Positions 6,300-14,432 of a DNA stretch of 36,034 nucleotides are shown here, piece after piece. Within the stretch, counting starts at the first letter, position 1, and every line of letters begins with the position of its first letter. The notes beneath the pieces are model-generated. The model searched no databases. It worked only from the letters and a program-made list of their open reading frames with translations, and was not told the origin of the DNA. Both the position numbers and the translations under genes were made by a program. Source of the stretch: Nitrospinota bacterium (GTDB taxonomy: Bacteria; JADFOP01); contig JADFOP010000017.1 in assembly GCA_022562795.1 (NCBI GenBank), positions 1-36,034 of the forward strand, written 5' to 3'.

Positions 6300-8045
6300 G
6301 TGACGGAGCCGATGGGGTACTTTACCTTCGTTTTGCACGCCCACCTCCCTTATGTCGTCGGCCACGGCCGTTGGCCTCACGGGATGGACTGGCTCAATGA
6401 GGCCGCGGCCGAGACCTACATACCATTGCTCAACGTCCTCTACTCCCTCGTGGATGAGGGCATCTCACCCGGGGTAACCATGGGCCTCACCCCGGTACTC
6501 TGTGAACAGCTTCGGGACGGGACCTTCATCGCCGAATTTCAGGAGTATCTGGTGATGAAGATGGAGGCGGCAGTTTCCGACGAGCGGCACTTCGCAAAGA
6601 TTGGCGATGCCCCCATGTTGCGCCAGGCGTCCATTTGGCGCGATACTTACCAGGGCCTGCTTAGAGACTTCACCGAGCGCTACGGCCTGGATATCGTCGG
6701 GGCCTTCTCCGCCCTCCAGGAGGCTGGCCATATTGAGATCATTACGAGTGGGGCCACCCACGGCTACCTTCCGCTCCTAAGCCAGGACCGCTCAATCCAG
6801 GCCCAGGTTCGCCAGGGCATTCGGAGCCATGAGCGCCACTTCGGCCGACCGCCCCGGGGGATGTGGTTGCCCGAGTGCGCCTACCGGCCTGGGTACCCCT
6901 GGAAACCGCCTATTGCCGGGTTCTCCGATGAGCCGTACCCACGAAAAGGGGTGGAGGAGTTCCTGTCGGAAAACGGCATTGACTATTTCATCATCGATTC
7001 CCACATGCTCAAGGGCGGCCGCCCCATTGGCGTCTACCTATCCCGCTTCGAGGCCCTAAAGCAGCTATGGGGCCAGTTTGAGAAGTCTTACCAGCCGCTG
7101 CCCGAGGACGTGACGAAGACGGCCTACGAACCCTTCCTCGTCTCATCCAGCCTGAAAAGCCAGAGGCCCGTGGCCGTATTCACTCGTGACCCGGAGACCG
7201 GCGTTCAGGTTTGGAGCGGGGAGGCGGGGTACCCGGGTGACGGCAGCTACCTCGATTTCCACAAGAAACGCTTCCCCGGTGGGCTTCGCTATTGGAAGGT
7301 CACGGGCCCCAAGACCGACATGGCCGACAAGGAGGTTTACGATAATGGGGCCGTCGAGGCGCGGATTAAGGAAAACGCCTCCCACTTCGTCGGGCTCGTT
7401 AAGGGTGTATTATCGAAGCACCGCTCCGAGGCTGGAAGCCCCGGCATCCTTACGGCCCCCTTCGATGCGGAGCTCCTCGGACATTGGTGGTTCGAGGGCC
7501 CCCGGTGGCTCTATTATGTCCTTAAGTGGTTGGCTGCCGACCCGGAGCTGGAGCTCACCACCTGCGGGAAATATCTCGAGAGGCGCCCGACGAAAACGGA
7601 AATCTCCATCCCCGAGGGTTCGTGGGGCGAGGGAGGCTTCCACTGGATTTGGCTCAACGAGTGGACCGAGTGGAGCTGGAGACACATCTACGCTGCCGAG
7701 GAGCGTATGATGAAGATTGCCGGGGATTATGCCGACAGGACCGAGGACTCGTACCTCCAGCGGATTCTCAAGCAGGCCGCCCGCGAGCTGCTTCTCCTCC
7801 AGGCCTCCGACTGGCAGTTTCTCATATCCACCTGGAGCGCCAGGGACTACGCTGAGCTTCGGCTCGCCTTGCATGCCGAGGACTTCAATCGTTTGGCCGC
7901 GATGGCTGAAAGCATGGGCAGTGGGAAGGGGCTTGGCGAAGGCGATGAGGCGTTTCTGGAAGCTTGTGAGGCGCGAGATAAGCTATTCCCTGACATTGAT
8001 CCTCAATGGTGGGCCCGCCTGGATTATCCGGCGGGGGAAGAGTAG
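6300..8045 (+). CDS. 1,4-alpha-glucan branching enzyme, GH57 family
   Basis: This 581-residue protein belongs to glycoside hydrolase family 57 (DUF1957 type), which makes alpha-1,6 branches in glycogen. It begins with FVLHAHLPYV (residues 9-18), a GH57 hallmark. TSGATHGYLPLL follows, then WLPECAYRPG with the expected nucleophile Glu near residue 192, and TAPFDAELLGHWWFEGP with the acid/base Asp near residue 389. A C-terminal helical domain of about 150 residues completes it. The start is GTG at 6300; an ATG four codons on is equally possible. GH57 branching enzymes are common in thermophiles, cyanobacteria and some deltaproteobacterial lineages. No other glycogen gene is adjacent, so substrate is inferred from family only. 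Related GH57 amylases are a less likely alternative. Confidence 0.88.
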   Translation: MTEPMGYFTFVLHAHLPYVVGHGRWPHGMDWLNEAAAETYIPLLNVLYSLVDEGISPGVTMGLTPVLCEQLRDGTFIAEFQEYLVMKMEAAVSDERHFAKIGDAPMLRQASIWRDTYQGLLRDFTERYGLDIVGAFSALQEAGHIEIITSGATHGYLPLLSQDRSIQAQVRQGIRSHERHFGRPPRGMWLPECAYRPGYPWKPPIAGFSDEPYPRKGVEEFLSENGIDYFIIDSHMLKGGRPIGVYLSRFEALKQLWGQFEKSYQPLPEDVTKTAYEPFLVSSSLKSQRPVAVFTRDPETGVQVWSGEAGYPGDGSYLDFHKKRFPGGLRYWKVTGPKTDMADKEVYDNGAVEARIKENASHFVGLVKGVLSKHRSEAGSPGILTAPFDAELLGHWWFEGPRWLYYVLKWLAADPELELTTCGKYLERRPTKTEISIPEGSWGEGGFHWIWLNEWTEWSWRHIYAAEERMMKIAGDYADRTEDSYLQRILKQAARELLLLQASDWQFLISTWSARDYAELRLALHAEDFNRLAAMAESMGSGKGLGEGDEAFLEACEARDKLFPDIDPQWWARLDYPAGEE

Positions 8046-8054
8046 GGTGGCGAC

Positions 8055-8080
8055 TTTTTCCACAACATATTGTGGAAAAA
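8055..8080. repeat. Perfect 11-bp inverted repeat TTTTTCCACAA upstream of mutL
   Basis: TTTTTCCACAA (8055-8065) and TTGTGGAAAAA (8070-8080) are exact inverted arms around a 4-base loop, ten bases after the branching enzyme stop. The T-run precedes rather than follows the stem on both strands, so it is not a standard terminator. A second perfect inverted repeat CACGGA/TCCGTG lies at 8081-8094. The two may bind a protein upstream of the mutL promoter. Confidence 0.6.
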
Positions 8081-8122
8081 CACGGAAATCCGTGGAAAAA
8101 ACGCAATATATAGCAGTTTCCC

Positions 8123-8151
8123 TTGACAAAGAAGGCGTCCCCGATTATATT
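8123..8151 (+). promoter_or_regulatory. Sigma-70 promoter of mutL
   Basis: TTGACA (8123-8128), a 17-bp spacer and TATATT (8146-8151) make a near-consensus promoter. Transcription should start near 8158, about 40 bases before the mutL ATG. Ten-base-phased A-tracts lie at 8076-8101, upstream of the -35 box. Confidence 0.8.
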
Positions 8152-8197
8152 GTTGAACATTCGGCGCACTCGAAGCAACCTTTCGTGTAGACGTCTT

Positions 8198-9985
8198 ATG
8201 GCCACCGCAACGTCAGGTCGCCGCATCCACATTCTCCCACATTCCCTGGCCAATCAAATCGCCGCCGGGGAGGTGGTGGAGCGGCCGTTCTCTGTGGTCA
8301 AAGAGCTCGTCGAGAACGCCCTCGACGCCGGCGCCACCTCTGTCGAGGTGACAGTCGAGGGGGGAGGGGTCCGCCTTATCCGCGTGGCCGACGACGGCTG
8401 CGGCATGGGCCCAGAAGATGCGCAAGTCGCCTTCGAACGCCATGCCACGAGCAAAATCTCATCGGTCGATGACTTGGAACGGGTAGCCAGCCTGGGCTTC
8501 CGAGGAGAAGCGCTTCCCTCCATCGCCTCTGTTTCCCGATGCACCCTGACGACGGCGCTGCCCGAAGATGTGGGTGGAACTCGGGTGGAGGTTGAGGGGG
8601 GACGGCTTATAGAGTCCAAGCCGATGGGGTGTCCACCGGGCACCGTCGTTGAGGTCCGCGACCTCTTCTTCAACACCCCCGCCAGGCGCAAGTTCCTGCG
8701 CGCGCCGGCTACGGAGCTGGCCCAGATAGCCCAGACGGTGACCGCTCTGGCCCTGGCCCACGAGGGGGTGGCATTTAAGCTGGTCAGCGCCGGGCGCTCC
8801 GTGATGGCTATCCCGGCGGTCGAGACCCTGGCCGAGCGGATCGCGAGCCTCTTCGGCAGGCAAATGGCCGAGGCCCTCCTCCCTGTGGATGGAGAGGGGG
8901 AATGGCTTAGTTTGCGCGGCATGGCATCACCTCCCACCATCACCCGCTCCAGCCGCGACCACCAGCACCTCGTTCTCAACGGGCGTCCTTTCCGAGATCG
9001 CCGGCTCGCCTTTGCAATCTCTAAAGCGTACGAGGGGCTCCTGCCGCCGGGCCGTCATCCGGTGGCCGTCATCAGGCTGGCGGTTGACTCTGACATGGTG
9101 GACGTCAATGTACACCCGACCAAACAGGAGGTGCGTTTCCAGAAGCCGGGGGAGGTCTTCGACCTCCTTCGCGGCTCGCTGAAGGCGTCCCTGGAGGGAG
9201 TGCGGCCCGTGCCCGCCCCGGCTCCTCCTCCGCGTCCTCTAGCATCGGAGTCCGAGAGGCGCCAGAGGGTTGGGCAAGCAATCGAGAGCTTCTTGGCCCG
9301 GTCTCGCCCGTCCGGAGAGGCCCTCCATCCTGAGCGCCCAGGCCTCGGGGCGCTTCGGCAGCCGACCCTCTCTATCGCTCGGCCCCAGGAGGAGCTTCCT
9401 TCGGTCCTCGACGGAGGCCGCTACGTGGGTCAGCTGTACAAGACCTACCTCTGCTTCGAGACGGAGGCCGGGCTGCTCCTTGTAGACCAGCACGCGGCCC
9501 ACGAGCGGGTTTTGTACGAGCAGTTCGCCTCCCAGAGTACCGATGATCGTGTGGCGACCCAGGAGCTCTTGGTGCCCCTGTCCCTGGAGGTTTCTCCTGC
9601 CGAGGCGGCGGTCCTGGAGGACCGGGCGGAGATTTTAGGCGAGATGGGCCTTGGGGTGGAGCCCTTCGGGGGCCAAACGGTGCTGGTCAAGCGGGTGCCC
9701 GCCCTGTGGGGCGAAGACTCCGTGGAGGAAAAGGTCCGCTCCCTTTTTGAAGCCCTCATCGCCCTAGACGGCGCTACCCCCGAGGAAGAGGCCAGGGAAA
9801 AGGTTCTCATCGCCACGGCCTGCCAGGCGGCGCTCAAGTCTCGCCGCACGATGGGCGAGGCCGAGGCCCGCTCGCTGGTTGAAGCCTTGGCCGACTGCCG
9901 CTCCCCGCTGGTCTGCCCCCACGGCCGGCCGGTCGTCCTTGTAATGGAAAGAGCTGAAATGGAGCGGCGCTTTCAGGTAAAATAG
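8198..9985 (+). CDS. mutL: DNA mismatch repair protein MutL
   Basis: MutL links mismatch recognition by MutS to strand removal. The 595-residue protein has the GHKL ATPase signature: IAAGEVVERP at residues 21-30, catalytic Glu36, Mg-binding Asn40 in ELVENALDAGA, then DDGCGM and GFRGEALPSI. The C-terminal half carries DQHAAHERVLYE near residue 430, ACQAALKSRR and CPHGRP, the motifs of MutL proteins with intrinsic nicking endonuclease activity, so this organism probably lacks MutH. I start at the ATG at 8198, because the promoter at 8123-8151 would put an upstream TTG start inside the promoter. No clear ribosome site is visible before 8198. No mutS is in the window. Confidence 0.97.
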   Translation: MATATSGRRIHILPHSLANQIAAGEVVERPFSVVKELVENALDAGATSVEVTVEGGGVRLIRVADDGCGMGPEDAQVAFERHATSKISSVDDLERVASLGFRGEALPSIASVSRCTLTTALPEDVGGTRVEVEGGRLIESKPMGCPPGTVVEVRDLFFNTPARRKFLRAPATELAQIAQTVTALALAHEGVAFKLVSAGRSVMAIPAVETLAERIASLFGRQMAEALLPVDGEGEWLSLRGMASPPTITRSSRDHQHLVLNGRPFRDRRLAFAISKAYEGLLPPGRHPVAVIRLAVDSDMVDVNVHPTKQEVRFQKPGEVFDLLRGSLKASLEGVRPVPAPAPPPRPLASESERRQRVGQAIESFLARSRPSGEALHPERPGLGALRQPTLSIARPQEELPSVLDGGRYVGQLYKTYLCFETEAGLLLVDQHAAHERVLYEQFASQSTDDRVATQELLVPLSLEVSPAEAAVLEDRAEILGEMGLGVEPFGGQTVLVKRVPALWGEDSVEEKVRSLFEALIALDGATPEEEAREKVLIATACQAALKSRRTMGEAEARSLVEALADCRSPLVCPHGRPVVLVMERAEMERRFQVK

Positions 9986-10107
9986 GGCGGCTGCGTAGTT
10001 GGGAGCATCTGAAAATCTAAAGACTGAGGCGGGGTGGGACGGCGCCTCGCCGGTTGTGGTGGCAACGCAGGAATAGCTATCATTCCTTGGAAGAGGAGTA
10101 TTCACCA

Positions 10108-11574
10108 ATGTTAAACCCCGAGGAGCTTACCGAAGGGCTCACCTTCGACGATCTGTTGCTCGTTCCGGCCCACTCGAAGGTTTTGCCCGGCGATTGTGAC
10201 ACCTCCACCCAGCTGACCCGCTCGATTCGGCTCAACATCCCCCTTGTGAGCGCTCCGATGGATACGGTGACGATGGCGCGCCTGGCGATCGCACTGGCCC
10301 AGGAGGGCGGCATCGGCATCATCCACCGGAACCTCTCGCCGGAGGCGCAGGCAGGCGAGGTGGATAAGGTCAAACGCTCCGAGAGCGGCATGATCGTAGA
10401 CCCCATCACGATGCGGCCCGACCAACTGGTCTCCGAGGCCCTCGAGCTAATGGCCCGCTACCGCATCAGCGGTGTGCCCATCACAGAGGGCCCCCGGCTT
10501 GTCGGCATCCTCACCAACCGGGACCTTCGCTTTGAGACCGAGATGACCAAGAAGGTCAGTGAGGTCATGACCAAGGAGGACCTCATAACGGCGCCCGAGG
10601 GCACGACCCTCGATGATGCCATTCGCCTGCTTCACGAGCACCGGATTGAAAAGCTCCTCGTCGTGGACGACGACTTCAACCTCAAGGGATTGATCACCAT
10701 CAAGGATATCGAGAAGCGCCGCAAGTACCCCCTCGCCTGCAAAGACTCTCTGGGGCGGCTCATGGTCGGAGCCGCCGTTGGGGTCGGCCCGGAGATGGAA
10801 TACCGTCTCAAGGGCCTTGTCAAGGCCGAGGTGGACGTGGTGGTGGTGGATACCGCCCACGGCCACTCCGAGCGAGTCCTGGAGGCGGTGGAGACCATCA
10901 AGGGCTGGTACCCCGACCTTCAGGTGGTGGGCGGCAACGTGGCGACGGCCGAGGGGGCCGAGGGCCTAATCCAAGCCGGGGCCGACGCCGTCAAGGTGGG
11001 CATCGGACCAGGCTCCATCTGCACCACCCGCATGATAGCCGGCGTGGGGGTGCCCCAGATGACAGCCATCATGGATGCGGCACAGGCCGCCGAGCGCCAC
11101 GGGGTGCCTATCATCGCCGACGGAGGCATCAAATTCTCCGGGGACGTAACCAAGGCAATGGCCGCAGGGGCCTATTCGGTAATGATCGGGAGCCTCTTCG
11201 CCGGAACCGAAGAGAGCCCCGGCGAGATGGTTCTCTATCAGGGCCGCTCCTACAAGGTCTACCGGGGGATGGGCTCCATCGGGGCGATGGATGAGGGCGC
11301 CAGGGACCGCTACGCCCAGGAGGAAACTTTCGAGGCCTCGAAGCTCGTGCCCGAAGGCGTGGAAGGCCGCGTCCCCTTCAAGGGCTCCGTGGCCGATAAC
11401 GTCCGCCAGCTCGTCGGTGGCCTCCAGGCCGGAATGGGCTACTGCGGGTGCCAAACCGTCGAGGAGCTAAGGCAGAACGCCCGCTTTATGCGGATAACCC
11501 AAGCGGGGCTCCGCGAAAGCCACGTCCACGACGTCATCATCACCAAGGAAGCGCCCAACTACCAACGCGAGTAG
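10108..11574 (+). CDS. guaB: Inosine-5'-monophosphate dehydrogenase
   Basis: GuaB oxidises IMP to XMP with NAD+, the committed step of guanine nucleotide synthesis. The 488-residue protein has the usual layout: an N-terminal barrel segment with [13 protein letters not shown], two CBS domains at about residues 93-205, and the rest of the barrel. [11 protein letters not shown] holds the catalytic Cys near residue 305, and the mobile flap contains the RYAQE segment. The ATG at 10108 follows AAGAGGAG by about ten bases and matches the family N-terminus. It is followed after 3 bases by guaA, so the two form an operon. The 122 bases after mutL hold no strong promoter that I can see. Confidence 0.98.
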   Translation: MLNPEELTEGLTFDDLLLVPAHSKVLPGDCDTSTQLTRSIRLNIPLVSAPMDTVTMARLAIALAQEGGIGIIHRNLSPEAQAGEVDKVKRSESGMIVDPITMRPDQLVSEALELMARYRISGVPITEGPRLVGILTNRDLRFETEMTKKVSEVMTKEDLITAPEGTTLDDAIRLLHEHRIEKLLVVDDDFNLKGLITIKDIEKRRKYPLACKDSLGRLMVGAAVGVGPEMEYRLKGLVKAEVDVVVVDTAHGHSERVLEAVETIKGWYPDLQVVGGNVATAEGAEGLIQAGADAVKVGIGPGSICTTRMIAGVGVPQMTAIMDAAQAAERHGVPIIADGGIKFSGDVTKAMAAGAYSVMIGSLFAGTEESPGEMVLYQGRSYKVYRGMGSIGAMDEGARDRYAQEETFEASKLVPEGVEGRVPFKGSVADNVRQLVGGLQAGMGYCGCQTVEELRQNARFMRITQAGLRESHVHDVIITKEAPNYQRE

Positions 11575-11577
11575 GAC

Positions 11578-13179
11578 ATGGACGACTCCGCCTGCTACCG
11601 AGACCGAATCCTTATACTTGATTTCGGCTCGCAGTACACCCAGCTTATCTCGCGGCGGGTCCGCGAAGCCGAGGTCTACTGCGAGATAGTCCCCTACGAC
11701 TGGCCGCTCGAAGAGATTCAGGCGTGGGCCCCTCAAGGGCTCATCCTCTCGGGAGGGCCGGCAAGCGTCACTGACCCAGCATCACCCAGCCGGGGGGCTG
11801 AGATTTTCGACCTGGGAGTTCCCGTCCTCGGCGTCTGCTACGGGATGCAGCTTATGGCCAAGGAGCTGGGGGGCGAGGTCGAGGCCGCTGGCGAGAGGGA
11901 GTACGGCCGGGCCCACCTTGCCGTGGACGACGAAAGCGACCTCTTCGCCAATCTTCCTCCCGACGCGTTTGTGGCCGACGAGGCCCTCGATCCAAGCGGG
12001 GCTCGGCCCATCGTACCTGTCTGGATGAGCCACGGAGACCGGGTCGCCCGCCTGCCGGAGGGTTTCGAGGTCATCGGCCACACGTCGGGTTGCCCCGTGG
12101 CGGCTATGCGTCATCGGGCCAAACGGCTCTACGGCATCCAATTCCACCCGGAGGTGGTCCACACGCTCGGGGGGGCCGAGATGCTGAAGAACTTCCTCTA
12201 CGGCGTCTGCGGCTCTAAGCCCTCCTGGACCGTGAGCTCCTTCGTCGAGGCGGCCACCGAGGCCATCCGCGGGAAGGTGGGTGGCGAGCGTGTGCTCTGC
12301 GCCCTGTCCGGCGGGGTCGATAGCTCGGTAACCGCCGCCCTCCTCCACCGCGCCGTGGGGGATAAGCTGACTTGCGTCTTCGTCGATAACGGCCTGCTTC
12401 GAAAGGGCGAGGCCGACGAGGTCATGGAGGTTTTCTCCGACCACTTCAACATGGACGTCCGCCTGGTGAAAGCCGCCGGGCGATTTTTAAGCCAGCTCAA
12501 GGGGGTTGAGGATCCGGAGGAGAAGCGCCGCCGGATTGGCGCTGAGTTCATCGCCGTCTTCGAGGAAGAGGCCAGGAAGCTCGGCGGCTTCGCCTTCCTC
12601 GCCCAGGGGACCCTCTACCCGGACGTCATCGAGTCGACCTCCACCCGGGGCCCCTCGGAGACGATTAAGACCCACCACAACGTCGGAGGGCTGCCCGAGG
12701 AGATGGAGTTCGAGCTCGTCGAGCCCCTGCGGGAGCTCTTCAAGGACGAGGCGCGGGCCGTCGGAAGCGAGCTGGGTATCCCCGAGGTCATCGTGGGCCG
12801 CCACCCGTTTCCGGGCCCGGGCCTGGCCGTCCGCATCCTCGGCGAGGTGACCGAAGAGCGGTGCGACCTGCTTAGGGAGGCCGACGCCATCTTCATCGAG
12901 GAGCTACGCCGTAGCGACCTCTACGATAGCTGCTGGCAGGCATTCTGCGTTCTGTTGCCGGTCAAGAGCGTCGGGGTGATGGGCGACGAGCGGACCTACG
13001 AGCACGTCGTCGCCGTCAGGGCTGTGACCAGCGTGGATGGGATGACGGCCGACTGGGCTCATCTCCCCCCCGAAGTCTTGGGACGTATATCCAACCGGAT
13101 CATCAACGAGGTCAAGGGCGTCAACCGCGTCGTCTACGACATCTCCTCCAAACCCCCCGCGACGATTGAGTGGGAGTAG
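11578..13179 (+). CDS. guaA: GMP synthase (glutamine-hydrolysing)
   Basis: GuaA converts XMP to GMP with ATP and glutamine-derived ammonia. The 533-residue protein has an N-terminal class I glutamine amidotransferase with LGVCYGMQ (nucleophile Cys near residue 87) and [11 protein letters not shown], then an ATP pyrophosphatase domain with the PP-loop LSGGVDSS at about residues 243-250, and the C-terminal dimerisation domain with [14 protein letters not shown]. It starts at ATG 11578, three bases after the guaB stop, so translation is probably coupled. The length is a little above the usual 510-525. The next gene starts 19 bases downstream but differs sharply in base composition. Confidence 0.98.
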   Translation: MDDSACYRDRILILDFGSQYTQLISRRVREAEVYCEIVPYDWPLEEIQAWAPQGLILSGGPASVTDPASPSRGAEIFDLGVPVLGVCYGMQLMAKELGGEVEAAGEREYGRAHLAVDDESDLFANLPPDAFVADEALDPSGARPIVPVWMSHGDRVARLPEGFEVIGHTSGCPVAAMRHRAKRLYGIQFHPEVVHTLGGAEMLKNFLYGVCGSKPSWTVSSFVEAATEAIRGKVGGERVLCALSGGVDSSVTAALLHRAVGDKLTCVFVDNGLLRKGEADEVMEVFSDHFNMDVRLVKAAGRFLSQLKGVEDPEEKRRRIGAEFIAVFEEEARKLGGFAFLAQGTLYPDVIESTSTRGPSETIKTHHNVGGLPEEMEFELVEPLRELFKDEARAVGSELGIPEVIVGRHPFPGPGLAVRILGEVTEERCDLLREADAIFIEELRRSDLYDSCWQAFCVLLPVKSVGVMGDERTYEHVVAVRAVTSVDGMTADWAHLPPEVLGRISNRIINEVKGVNRVVYDISSKPPATIEWE

Positions 13180-13198
13180 GGGAGGCACATTAGGAAGC

Positions 13199-14404
13199 AT
13201 GCCTCTTTTACAGAAACCGGTAAGTGAAATTGGAGAAGCTGAACTTCAAGGGCTTTGTGATGCACAGGTTCCTGAAGGACCTACATTAGAGTTCAAGGGA
13301 ACATCATACTCACGTTCCGACCGTGACACACGTGAGATGATACGTGACATATCTTCGTTTGCAAATGCATCCGGTGGACACATCGTAATTGGAATATCTG
13401 ATAAAGATGCTAAAGCGGACGAGCTTGTCGGAATAGAGGACGCAGAGTCTGAATTGTCTCGTATAATATCTACTGCCTTGGCTTGTATTCAAGAGAGAAT
13501 ATTTGGGCTGGATTTTAATGTTGTTAGCTTAAGTTCTGGGCGTGAAGCAATTGTAATACGCATACCTCGGAGCGCAAGGCGACCACATATGGTTACTTTC
13601 AAGGGAGAGAATCGATTTTGGAAACGCCACGGAAACCAAAAGTCTCGGATGACCGTAGATGAAATCCGAGAACTTTTCAATCAAACTTCTGGCATTCAAG
13701 AAAACATTGAAAAGTTCTTAGAAGGGCGAAGGGGGATTCGTTCATTTGGCGATATTCCGCCCGATGGATTTCAATTATCATCCACTCCATTAAGTTTAAG
13801 CCCAGGGCTAGTTAACCCTCTTTCAAGCCAGATTAAGCAGCTCTTCACGAACCCTCCCTACGTGCAAGAAGGATATAATGTTACTTCAGTGGAGATGGTG
13901 AGACCATTCCTTCATGGTGCTTCTCAAGAAAGAGAAAACCAACAGCGACTTGAAGTATGGAGAAATGGCCATGTTGAACTCAGCGTTGCGGGTGATTATT
14001 TATTGTTGCGTAGTATTGACCTTGGTGATGAAAAGCAAGCTCAAGAAGAATCGTTATTACTTGATCCATATGCTGTATGTGGATTCATTCTAAGCTTTCT
14101 TCACTTCTCTAAGGCAGTATACGAACAAAGTTCAATTTATGAGACACTCGTAATAAGAGCTAATATGCCACAGGCCATAAAATGGGTTTTAAGAGAAGGG
14201 CATCCAAAATCTTATGCTTATCGACCCGGGCCAGGTACAATTGGTAAGTATAATCTTCGAGAAGGGCTATATGTGGAGCTTTTTCAGGTATCTCCCGCTT
14301 TCGTTCCTGGCAAGGTGGCAGCGGAGATATCTGATCGAATATGGAATGCCTTTGGCATAGAAACATGTCCAATGTTTGATGATAATGGTGAGTTAATAAG
14401 GTAA
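13199..14404 (+). CDS. AlbA_2 (Schlafen-type) domain protein, likely horizontally acquired
   Basis: The 401-residue protein has an N-terminal AlbA_2 domain: LEFKG at residues 30-34, SFANASGGHIVIGIS at 53-67, and a strand-rich end near residue 150 with ENRFWKRHGN. This domain occurs in Schlafen-like putative ATP/nucleic-acid-binding proteins, some tied to phage defence or transcription control. The remaining 250 residues are not recognised; no membrane segment is evident. The start at 13199 has AGGAAG just upstream. The gene is clearly AT-richer than guaA and dnaE on either side and uses many A/T-ending codons. It separates guaA from dnaE with 19 and 28 bases of spacing, and the dnaE ribosome site lies in its AT-rich tail. 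It looks transferred; function is unknown. Confidence 0.8.
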   Translation: MPLLQKPVSEIGEAELQGLCDAQVPEGPTLEFKGTSYSRSDRDTREMIRDISSFANASGGHIVIGISDKDAKADELVGIEDAESELSRIISTALACIQERIFGLDFNVVSLSSGREAIVIRIPRSARRPHMVTFKGENRFWKRHGNQKSRMTVDEIRELFNQTSGIQENIEKFLEGRRGIRSFGDIPPDGFQLSSTPLSLSPGLVNPLSSQIKQLFTNPPYVQEGYNVTSVEMVRPFLHGASQERENQQRLEVWRNGHVELSVAGDYLLLRSIDLGDEKQAQEESLLLDPYAVCGFILSFLHFSKAVYEQSSIYETLVIRANMPQAIKWVLREGHPKSYAYRPGPGTIGKYNLREGLYVELFQVSPAFVPGKVAAEISDRIWNAFGIETCPMFDDNGELIR

Positions 14405-14420
14405 TAATAACTATTATTTT
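14403..14420 (+). repeat. Small AT hairpin between the AlbA_2 gene and dnaE
   Basis: AATAAT (14403-14408) and ATTATT (14413-14418) form perfect arms around AACT, followed by TT. The stem is weak, so strong termination is doubtful, and AAGGGA right after it probably serves as the dnaE ribosome site. Confidence 0.35.
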
Positions 14421-14432
14421 AAGGGATAATTA

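Noticed and set aside
8055-8080. Inverted repeat as intrinsic terminator of the branching enzyme gene
   Set aside because: The T-run lies before the stem and A follows it on both strands, so the U-tail needed for release is missing.
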